Of a DNA stretch of 64,000 bases, positions 25,305 through 32,461 are shown in pieces. Under the pieces are notes generated by a model. It was not told where the DNA came from, did no database searches, and saw only the letters and a list, made by a program, of their open reading frames with translations. The stretch comes from CATOSD01 sp965203135 (GTDB lineage: Bacteria; Chloroflexota; Dehalococcoidia; Lucifugimonadales; CATOSD01), in NCBI GenBank assembly GCA_965203135.1, contig CBDBBO010000002.1, positions 372,001-436,000 on the forward strand, given 5' to 3'. The stretch's first letter is position 1, and every line of letters starts with the position of its first letter. A program made the position numbers and the translations under genes.

Positions 25305-26310
25305 GAGAGTTGCTCAATTCGACCAGGCCATCCAGGGCACGCCGCGCCGCGCCGCCGTCGATTGCCTCCACCGCCAGCGCCACGCCTGCCCTCAGCGTGT
25401 CCGCCAGCCCGGCCGCGAGCAGCGCCGCGCCCGCGTTCGCCACCGCGATGTTCCGCGCCGGGCCGTGGGCGCCGTCCAGCACGCCGCGCAGCGCCGCCGC
25501 GCTCTCGTCGACGCTGGCCACCGCGATGTCGCCCCTGCCGGAGCGGGGCAGCCCGAAGTCCTCGGGGGACACCCGGTAAGACGACACCGAACCGTCCCTC
25601 AGCTCCCACACCTGGGTCTCGTCCGACAGCGTGATTTCGTCCATGCCGTCCAGGCCGTGTACCACCAGCGCTCTCTCGCTGCCCAGCCGTCCCAGCACAC
25701 GCGCCATGTTCTCGGCCACGGACGGGTCAGCGACACCCAGCAGGTGTCGCGTCGCCCCCGCCGGATTGGTGAGGGGGCCGAGTATGTTGAACACGGTCCT
25801 GATGCCGATTTCGCGGCGCGGTCCGGCGGCGAACCGCATCGATGGGTGGTAGCGCTGGGCGAACATGAAACCGAAACCGACCTCGTCCAGGCAGCGCGCC
25901 ACGCCCTCGGGGCTGAGATCGATTTTGACGCCGACCGCCTCCAGCACGTCCGCGCTGCCGCACGCGCCCGACATGGCGCGGTTGCCGTGCTTGGCCACCC
26001 TGGCGCCCGCGCCCGCGGCGACAAACGCGGCGGTGGTGGAGACGTTGAAGGCGCCGGAGCCGTCGCCGCCCGTGCCGCAGGTGTCGACGAGCGACCCCTC
26101 CACGCTCACACGCAGCGCCTTCTCCCGCATCACGCGCGCCATGCCCGCGATCTCGTCCGGCGTCTCGCCCTTCAACCGCAGCGCCGTCACGAACGCGCCA
26201 AACTGGGACGGGGTCGCCTCGCCGCCCATGATCTCGTCCATCACCTGCGCCGCCTCTTCCAGGCTCAGCGACTCGCCCTCGACTACTCTGGAGATACCCT
26301 CTTGAATCAT
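25297..26310 (-). CDS. trpD: Anthranilate phosphoribosyltransferase TrpD
   Basis: Joins anthranilate with PRPP. The 337-aa protein has the PRPP loop CGTGGDGSGAFNVSTTAAFV, then AKHGNRAMSGACGSADVLE, GVARCLDEVGFGFMFAQRYHPSMR, and FNILGPLTNPA. The ATG at 26310 overlaps the stop of the upstream nuclease-like frame in ATGA. Confidence 0.96.
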   Translation of the reverse strand: MIQEGISRVVEGESLSLEEAAQVMDEIMGGEATPSQFGAFVTALRLKGETPDEIAGMARVMREKALRVSVEGSLVDTCGTGGDGSGAFNVSTTAAFVAAGAGARVAKHGNRAMSGACGSADVLEAVGVKIDLSPEGVARCLDEVGFGFMFAQRYHPSMRFAAGPRREIGIRTVFNILGPLTNPAGATRHLLGVADPSVAENMARVLGRLGSERALVVHGLDGMDEITLSDETQVWELRDGSVSSYRVSPEDFGLPRSGRGDIAVASVDESAAALRGVLDGAHGPARNIAVANAGAALLAAGLADTLRAGVALAVEAIDGGAARRALDGLVELSNSLD

Positions 26311-27925
26311 GAACCACTTCCTCCCTTGCCGCGGGCGCGAGACGTTAACGGTCGCCTATAGGCATCCAAGAGGGCTTCATAGTATGGCCGCATCAGCTTT
26401 GCTACCCTGATTATGTCTTCGGAAATCGTCGCTTCTTGCTTTTCAAGCTCAAACCAGTTCCAGCGGTAGTTGAGACTGAAGAGGCCCCACACGCTTTTCA
26501 CACCCACAGCGGCCTCTAGCTTCTTAGCCTTCACCGCAGGGTCATGTAGGTGGTTGAGGTCGTCGAACATGCGGTGAACCATGCTTCGAATCGCGCTCTT
26601 ATCCTCGTACATCTCAAGCGGATAAATGCTATAGGATTTCCAGAGAGCACTTCTCTCCCTGTACCCCCTTGGATTACGAAGTGTTTCTCCTCGACTTGAA
26701 GTGACAGACCTGAACGGTCGCACGCCTTCCAGAGCGCCGACATGATTCGCTCTTCAAGATTCGTTCGCTGCTTTAGAAGCCTGCACACAATCTTCTTGCC
26801 CTCACACAGAACATAGAATCGCAACTGCCTATCACGGTCCAGTCCCAGAGACCAATGCGGCACCTGGTATGAAGGTTCAGAAGCGATCTCATCATGCAAC
26901 ACATTAACCCCTATGTAGTCCTTAGAGGGCCTCTGTGGTTTGACGAAGTGGCTCCCCAACTCATTAGCCAACTCTTCCCCTAGCTCCACGACGCGGTCCA
27001 GTAGGATCCCTCGGATGTCTGAATCCTCATCGGATTCCCAATCCAGAAAGTCGGCCCTGGCAAACTTTATCTGTCCCATGCCTTGCATCTCCAAATATTC
27101 CAGGAACTGGCTGACCAAGAAGCGCGATTTCGGAGCCCGGGACAGCCTGCGACTGTGCAATAACTCGTCAAAGAACCTGTGCACATCGTTCCACGACCAC
27201 AGGGTAACGGGAACTTGGTTCCTCTCTGCCTGTCCGTGCGCTTGACGGAAATACTTCGGTTCCTGCCCTTCTCCAAAGTTCTCTCGCAGATGGCGCCGGA
27301 TTTGCACATCCGTTACGTCTCCATGCAGTTTATTCTCGAACAAGACCGCGGCTTGGCCAAACACTATTGAGGCGTCAGGTCTGCTGCCGAAGGTTAACTC
27401 GTACAAGTAAGAAGGCAGGGCGACGTCTCCCAAAGCAGCAATGTCACCATCTGAATGGTCAAGACGCAGAACTCGCTTCAGTCCGGCCGAAATTGTTTCT
27501 TGCCCAATGCCTTCTTCTTGAATCCTATTGGAAAGTGCTGAGAGTCGCTGCCGAACACCTGAAGGATCGTGTTCGAGCTGACTCTCGAACTGATTCATCA
27601 CTGCATCGCTTAAGTGTAAGCTCCTCGGAATTTGAGGTCTTCGTTTTCGAGCAATGACCAACAACCGTCTCAAGGAGAATCTCTGCCCCTCACTGGCCTC
27701 CGGCTCGTCGTCCAGCCGGCTCTGAAGGTCATACTTGTAGCGTCCATCGGAATTGACGCCAACAAACTCTTTGAGGAACTCCCTTGTCAGAAGACGAGAG
27801 GACCGCAGAGTTATTATCAGCGCCCTGGTCACGTTGTCCTCAAGGACACGCTCTCTCACAGAGTCCCTAAGGTTACCGTGACGGTAGGCGTGAAAGATGT
27901 TCAGGTGTCTATCCAAAATGCGCAT
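26307..27925 (-). pseudogene. Frameshifted PD-(D/E)XK nuclease-like gene between trpG and trpD
   Basis: Two overlapping frames (27925 to 26531 and 26723 to 26307) appear to be one gene of about 540 codons with a -1 shift, most likely at the run of five G on the minus strand (C26664-26668 on plus). Before the shift it reads LQVEEKHFVIQG; after it the native-looking sequence is SALWKSYSIYPLEMYEDKSAIRSM. Residues D184 and E197-x-K199 (VLFENKLHG, followed by QIRRHLREN) look like a PD-(D/E)XK nuclease site. Composition is lower in GC and codon use differs from the trp genes, suggesting transfer. A sequencing error cannot be excluded. Function unknown; a defence nuclease is a guess. Confidence 0.55.
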
Positions 27926-27926
27926 C

Positions 27927-28490
27927 TCAGCCTTGCAGAAAGTTGCGCAGTAGGTCGTGGCCCACCTTGGTCATGATCGACTCCGGGTGGAACTGGATGC
28001 CCTCCACCTTGTCGCTCTTGTGACGGAGACCCATCACTATGCCGTTGTCGGTCCACGCCGTGACCTCCAGCTCGTCCGGCAGGTCCTCGCGGTAGACGGC
28101 CAGCGAGTGGTAGCGTATCGCCTCGAACGGGTTTGGCAGACCCTCGAACACGCCCTTGCCGTCGTGATGCACCAGCGACATCTTGCCGTGCATGATCTCC
28201 CCGGCGCCCCCGACGGTGCCCCCGTAGGCGTATCCGATGCACTGGTGGCCCAGGCACACGCCCAGCGTTGGGATGGTCGGCCCGAAGTGCCGCACCACGT
28301 CGTTCGATATGCCGGCCTTCTCCGGCGTACACGGTCCGGGCGAGATGACTATCTTCTCCGGCGCGAGGTCCGCTATTTCCTCCAGCGTAATCTCGTCGTT
28401 CCGGGCGACACTCACATCCGCGCCAAGCTCGCAAAGGTACTGGTATATGTTGTAAGTGAAGCTGTCGTAGTTGTCTATCAGCAGTATCAC
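27927..28490 (-). CDS. trpG: Anthranilate synthase component II (glutamine amidotransferase)
   Basis: Supplies ammonia from glutamine to TrpE. The 187-aa class I amidotransferase begins MILLIDNYDSFTYNIYQYL. It has the oxyanion region VISPGPCTPEKAG, nucleophile Cys in GVCLGHQCIGYAYGG, and the His-Glu pair in QFHPESIMTKVGH. It is a stand-alone subunit, not fused to trpE or trpD. The inserted nuclease-like frame starts 1 bp after its stop. Confidence 0.95.
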   Translation of the reverse strand: MILLIDNYDSFTYNIYQYLCELGADVSVARNDEITLEEIADLAPEKIVISPGPCTPEKAGISNDVVRHFGPTIPTLGVCLGHQCIGYAYGGTVGGAGEIMHGKMSLVHHDGKGVFEGLPNPFEAIRYHSLAVYREDLPDELEVTAWTDNGIVMGLRHKSDKVEGIQFHPESIMTKVGHDLLRNFLQG

Positions 28491-28494
28491 TTCT

Positions 28495-28534
28495 CACCCC
28501 CATCCTAACCTTCCCCCTGCCAGGGGGAAGGGAC
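28495..28534. repeat. Dispersed CCTAACC hairpin repeat
   Basis: CACCCCCATCCTAACC, then TTCCCCCT and AGGGGGAA forming a hairpin, then GGGACT. The same module is at 61024-61064. It sits in the 56-bp trpE-trpG gap, the only sizeable gap between intact trp genes. Confidence 0.55.
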
Positions 28535-28546
28535 TGCCAAGTCCCG

Positions 28547-30013
28547 CTACCTCGCGCTCTCCGCCTCGTCGATGGCCCGCATGACCGCGGACGCCTTGTG
28601 AATCGTCTCCTCGTACTCGGACGCGGGGATGCTGTCGAACACGATACCCCCGCCCGCCTGCGCGTACGCTACGCCGTCCTTTACCACCAGCGTCCGGATG
28701 GTGATGGCCGTGTCCATGTTGCCCGAGAAGTCGAAGTAGCCGACCGCGCCGGCGTATGGCCCGCGCTTGACCGGCTCCAGCTCGGCGATAATCTCCATAG
28801 CGCGAATCTTGGGCGCGCCGGATACCGTCCCCGCAGGGAAGCAGGCCCTGAGCGCGTCGAAGCTCGTAGCGTCGTCGCGCAGCCTGCCTTCGACGTGGGA
28901 GACGAGGTGCATCACGTGCGAATAGCGCTCGACCTCCATCAACTCGGTCACGCGGACGCTGCCGGGCTCGCTCACCCGGCCCACGTCGTTCCGCGACAGG
29001 TCCAGCAGCATGATGTGCTCCGCGCGCTCTTTTTCGTCGGTGCGCAGCCTGTGCTCCAGCGCGGCGTCCTCCTCGTCCGTCGGGCCGCGCGGCAGCGTGC
29101 CGGCTATGGGGTGCATGGCGATGTTTCCGTCCTCCACCTGCACCAGCATCTCGGGGGACGCACCCACGATCTGGAAGCCGTCCAGGTCCAGGTAGTACAT
29201 GTACGGCGACGGGTTGATGGCGCGAAGCGCGCGGTAGATTTCGAACGGGTCGGCATCGGTGGGCCGCGCGAACCGCTGGGAGGGCACGACCTGGATGATG
29301 TCGCCGTCGACGACGTACTGCTTGGAGCGCACCACGTTCGCCTCGAATTGCTCGCGCTCCATGTTCGGCGTCACTTCCCTCGACTCGCTTGGCTCGCGTG
29401 TAGGCGGATACAGCGGCCCGCGCAGGCGTCCCACCAGCTCGTCGATCCGGCGCACCGCGTCCCGGTAGGCGGTCTCCACGTCACCGTCTACGTGCGCGTG
29501 GCTCACCACCCTCAGCTTGTGCCGCACGTGGTCGAAGACCACGAACGTGGTCGTAAGCATGAAGATGGACTCCGGCACTCCCAGCGTGTCCGCCTCCGGT
29601 GAGGGGAGCCGCTCGAAGTAGTTGACCGCCTCGTACGACAGGTAGCCGACCATCCCCCCGTTGAAGCGCACTCCCGTTCCGGCGTCAGCGAACGTGTACT
29701 CGGACAGCACCTTCTCGATGGGGATTAGCGGATCGACCGTCCCCTCGGCCTGCCCCGGCCCTGTCTTGACGATGCGGGTCGGCTCGGTCCCGATGAAGCT
29801 GTAGCGCGCGAGTTGTTCCCCACCTTCCACGCTCTCGAGCAGAAAGGAGTACGGCTTTCGCGCGACCTTTAGGTAGGCCGACACCGGAGTCTCCAGGTCG
29901 GCGTTTATCTCGACGTAGACCGGCACCAGATTGGCCGACTCTCCCAGCCGCTTCACCTCCTCGAGGGAGGGATAGTAGGTCCGGTTGGTTGCTCGTGTCC
30001 CTGCGCTGGTCAT
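28547..30013 (-). CDS. trpE: Anthranilate synthase component I
   Basis: Converts chorismate to anthranilate with ammonia from TrpG. 488 aa with the N-terminal tryptophan feedback site (SFLLESVEGGEQLARYSFIG) and the chorismate-binding C-terminal domain: QVVPSQRFARPTDADPFEIY, then PSPYMYYLDLDGFQIVGASPE, HPIAGTLPRGPTDEEDAALE, and RACFPAGTVSGAPKIRAME. The ATG at 30013 overlaps the trpS stop in ATGA. Feedback plus T-box gives two layers of tryptophan control. Confidence 0.96.
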   Translation of the reverse strand: MTSAGTRATNRTYYPSLEEVKRLGESANLVPVYVEINADLETPVSAYLKVARKPYSFLLESVEGGEQLARYSFIGTEPTRIVKTGPGQAEGTVDPLIPIEKVLSEYTFADAGTGVRFNGGMVGYLSYEAVNYFERLPSPEADTLGVPESIFMLTTTFVVFDHVRHKLRVVSHAHVDGDVETAYRDAVRRIDELVGRLRGPLYPPTREPSESREVTPNMEREQFEANVVRSKQYVVDGDIIQVVPSQRFARPTDADPFEIYRALRAINPSPYMYYLDLDGFQIVGASPEMLVQVEDGNIAMHPIAGTLPRGPTDEEDAALEHRLRTDEKERAEHIMLLDLSRNDVGRVSEPGSVRVTELMEVERYSHVMHLVSHVEGRLRDDATSFDALRACFPAGTVSGAPKIRAMEIIAELEPVKRGPYAGAVGYFDFSGNMDTAITIRTLVVKDGVAYAQAGGGIVFDSIPASEYEETIHKASAVMRAIDEAESAR

Positions 30014-31071
30014 CCCTTCCTCCCCGGCAGTATTAGTCCCATGCGATGTTTCACTTCCGCAAGCTTGGGATCGGCGACGGCGCGCGCCTGGTCCGCGCCC
30101 CTCTCCAACAGCCGGTCCAGCTCGGTGACGTCCTCCATCAGCCGGTTGTGGCGCTCCCTGATAGGCGTCAGCGCCTCGATGACCACTTCCGCCACCCTGT
30201 TCTTCAGGTCGCCGTAGCCGCGGGCGTCGGCGAAGTCGGACTCCACCTCAGCCTCGGCTTTGTCGGTTATCACCTTGTAGATGCCCAGCAGGTTGTTCAC
30301 GCCGGCCCGCTCGGGCTCGTCCGAGAAGCGGATCTCGTTTTCGTTGTCGGTCACGGCGCGCCGGATGGAGCGCTGGATCTCGGCGGGCTCGTCGAGCAGC
30401 CGGACCGCGTGGCCGCGAATGTGGGAGAAGCTCTTGGACATCTTGACACTGGGGTCGTTCAGTCCCATCACGCGGCCGCCGATTTCGGGAATGACCGCCT
30501 CCGGCACCACGAAGGTGTCGCCGTAGACGCGGTTGAACCGCTGGGCGATGTCGCGCGCAAGCTCCACGTGCTGGCGCTGGTCCTCGCCTACGGGCACCTC
30601 GTGCGCGTCGTACAGGATGATGTCGCCGGCCATCAGCACAGGATAGTCCAGCAGCCCGGTGGACACCCGCTCCTGGTTGTCGGCTTTCTCTTTGAACTGG
30701 GTCATGCGCTCCAGCCAACCCACAGGGGTGACGCAGTTCAACAGCCAGCACCCCTCCGCGTGCGCGGTGACGTGGCTCTGGATGAAGATGGTGCTCTTGT
30801 CCGGGTCCAGCCCCGCCGCGAACAGCATCGCCGCGAGCGAGCGCGTCTGGTGGCGCAACTCGTCCGGGTCCTGCGGGGTGGTGAGCGCGTGCAGATCCAC
30901 GATGCAGAAGAAGTTCTCTTTTTCCGCTTGCCTGTCCGCCCAGCCCTTGATGGCGCCCAGGTAGTTGCCGAGCTGCACGTCGCCGCTCGGCTGGATGCCG
31001 CTGAACACACGCCTTCGAGTCTGGCTGGACTCGCCGACCCTCTCGTTCTCGGTCTTGACCTGCGTGCTCAT
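30010..31071 (-). CDS. trpS: Tryptophanyl-tRNA synthetase
   Basis: Charges tRNA-Trp. Class I synthetase with HIGH-like PSGDVQLGNYLGAIKGW and the KMSKS loop VKMSKSFSHIRG; also GCWLLNCVTPVGWLERMTQ and DYPVLMAGDIILYDAHEVPVG. The ATG at 31071 has AGGAACAGGA upstream; an in-frame start at 31104 would lie in the terminator stem of the T-box. It is the first gene of the trp operon, so synthetase and biosynthesis genes answer to the same uncharged tRNA. Confidence 0.95.
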   Translation of the reverse strand: MSTQVKTENERVGESSQTRRRVFSGIQPSGDVQLGNYLGAIKGWADRQAEKENFFCIVDLHALTTPQDPDELRHQTRSLAAMLFAAGLDPDKSTIFIQSHVTAHAEGCWLLNCVTPVGWLERMTQFKEKADNQERVSTGLLDYPVLMAGDIILYDAHEVPVGEDQRQHVELARDIAQRFNRVYGDTFVVPEAVIPEIGGRVMGLNDPSVKMSKSFSHIRGHAVRLLDEPAEIQRSIRRAVTDNENEIRFSDEPERAGVNNLLGIYKVITDKAEAEVESDFADARGYGDLKNRVAEVVIEALTPIRERHNRLMEDVTELDRLLERGADQARAVADPKLAEVKHRMGLILPGRKG

Positions 31072-31102
31072 TCCTGTTCCTCCAAATGTACCTTCACCCA
31101 AC

Positions 31103-31132
31103 AAAAAAACCCGTCCTCACAAGGGACGGGTT
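31103..31132 (-). terminator. T-box terminator hairpin
   Basis: AACCCGTCC pairs with GGACGGGTT (31132-31124 and 31116-31108) with a 7-nt loop, followed on the minus strand by a run of T (A31103-31109 on plus). It is the OFF state of the T-box and sits 32 bp before the trpS ATG. Confidence 0.9.
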
Positions 31133-31408
31133 CTCAATCCGTGGTGCCACCCAATTTCAGCCGCCAGCACGGGCGGCATCTCTGGCAGACGGGGAGGGAC
31201 CGCGCTAAGCGCTCTCTCCGCATCTTGGGCTGTGATAACGGCGCCCATCCCGTCCCGCCCTACAATCGGCAACACTGCCGATATTCGGGTGGCGGCTCCC
31301 AGGTCCATTCGGCTTCCGCGCCAGCGCCGGCTCTCACCTTACCCGGCTCTCTGAGCTTCGCTTGAAAGCGTACTACTCCTGTTCTCAGCCTTTCTTTCTC
31401 GAATTGTC
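31103..31408 (-). ncRNA. T-box riboswitch, tryptophan-specific
   Basis: Read on the minus strand: Stem I with AGGAGTAGTACGC (near 31380-31367), the distal-loop AGAGAGCCGGGTAAGGTGAG (31351-31332), specifier GAATGGACC with codon TGG at 31307-31305, then the T-box GGGTGGCACCACGG (31152-31139), then a terminator. Uncharged tRNA-Trp would pair at TGG and at the T-box to form the antiterminator and allow trpS-trpEGDCF transcription. Confidence 0.92.
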
Positions 31409-31414
31409 CGACAA

Positions 31415-31444
31415 AGTATAGAGGCCGTTTTTCGGGAATGTCAA
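31415..31444 (-). promoter_or_regulatory. trp operon promoter
   Basis: On the minus strand TTGACA (31444-31439), an 18-bp spacer, and TATACT (31420-31415). Transcription would begin near 31408, right at the 5' end of the T-box leader. Confidence 0.75.
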
Positions 31445-31469
31445 GCGATGGATTCGCCGGCAAACGAAG

Positions 31470-31498
31470 TTGCAAGTTAAACACTAACTAACTACAAT
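31470..31498 (+). promoter_or_regulatory. Promoter for the DUF7662-like/PIN pair
   Basis: TTGCAA (31470-31475), a 17-bp spacer, and TACAAT (31493-31498). It is divergent from the trp promoter; the two -35 boxes are 25 bp apart, so they may influence each other. Confidence 0.5.
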
Positions 31499-31544
31499 AC
31501 TACAAGGAGGAATCATCCGGGAATCTCCGAGGAGGATACACGGG

Positions 31545-31967
31545 ATGACGATAGATCGAGCGAAGATGTATCGAGATATGGCGCTTCGAGGCAAGTATCG
31601 CAACTTGTACACGCACCTGCGCAGCCTTTCTGCCCGGGAGTGGCGGACGACCTTCAGCGAGATCGAGGCTATCCTGGGCTTCGAACTGCCCGCTTCGGCG
31701 CGTCTTCACCGGCCCTGGTGGGCGAACCAGAGGGCGGGCAACGGGCACAGCCATGCGCTCGCCTGGAGCGTCGCCGGTTGGGAGACAGCGGAGGTCGACA
31801 TGGACGCGGAGACGCTGTTGTTCAGGCCGACGAAGCGCAAGGAGGCCAGGCGCAGGCCCAGGCTCGATGAGTTTTGGCCCGTCCACCCGACGGCGGTGTT
31901 CCCGGAAGGCTTGAGCCTCAGGAGAGAGGATATGTACGAGGACAGGATTTACCCGCCATGTTCATAG
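31545..31967 (+). CDS. DUF7662-like protein, possible antitoxin partner
   Basis: A 140-aa protein with a small central domain resembling DUF7662-type sequences (KYRNLYTHLRSLSAREWRTTFSEIEAILGFELPASAR, then HRPWWAN and ALAWSVAGWETAEVDM). Function of that domain is not established to my knowledge. GAGGAGG lies 9 nt before the ATG. The stop overlaps the start of a PIN-domain toxin by 10 bp, so an antitoxin or regulatory role is inferred from context. The C-terminal 40 residues are basic then acidic and may contact the PIN protein. Confidence 0.65.
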   Translation: MTIDRAKMYRDMALRGKYRNLYTHLRSLSAREWRTTFSEIEAILGFELPASARLHRPWWANQRAGNGHSHALAWSVAGWETAEVDMDAETLLFRPTKRKEARRRPRLDEFWPVHPTAVFPEGLSLRREDMYEDRIYPPCS

Positions 31968-32389
31968 ACACCAACGTATTCGTAAGCTCCCGTTTCTCCA
32001 ACGCCGCTGACCACGACGTCGCCAGGGCGAGATTGTATGATGCAACACTGGGAGACGAACCGCTGAGGATAAGCCGACAGGTAGTCCGCGAGTATCTTGC
32101 CGTCGTCACGCGACCACAATCGTGGCGAGTCGGAATCGGACGGGAAGAAGCGCTAGACGACGCCAACTCGCTGCTGGCCAACTTCGAGGTTTTGGAAGAC
32201 GGTCACGAAGTTACCGAGGTCTTGCTTTCGCTCTGCCGTGAGGTTCCTGGCGGAGGGCGACAGATCCACGATGCAAATATCGTGGCGACGATGTTGGCGC
32301 ACGGCGAGCGCAGGCTGCTTACATTCAACACGCGGGACTTCCGACGTTTCGGAGGTCGCATTGAGTTGGTGGGTAGCAACGGGCTGTGA
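31958..32389 (+). CDS. PIN-domain protein (VapC-like ribonuclease)
   Basis: A 143-aa protein with the conserved acidic residues of PIN nucleases: FIDTNVFVSS near the N-terminus, the RQVVREYLAVV helix with Glu, IHDANIVATML, and LTFNTRDFRRF. It would cleave RNA with Mg2+. The ATG at 31958 is chosen because MFIDTNVF is the usual N-terminus. It overlaps the upstream gene and forms a likely type II toxin-antitoxin pair. Confidence 0.85.
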   Translation: MFIDTNVFVSSRFSNAADHDVARARLYDATLGDEPLRISRQVVREYLAVVTRPQSWRVGIGREEALDDANSLLANFEVLEDGHEVTEVLLSLCREVPGGGRQIHDANIVATMLAHGERRLLTFNTRDFRRFGGRIELVGSNGL

Positions 32390-32461
32390 TGCCCCAGCAA
32401 ATCCGCCGCCCGGTCCAGTAGCCGTACCCCACACGATGCCAAGCTGACCGAAGGAGCCCCG

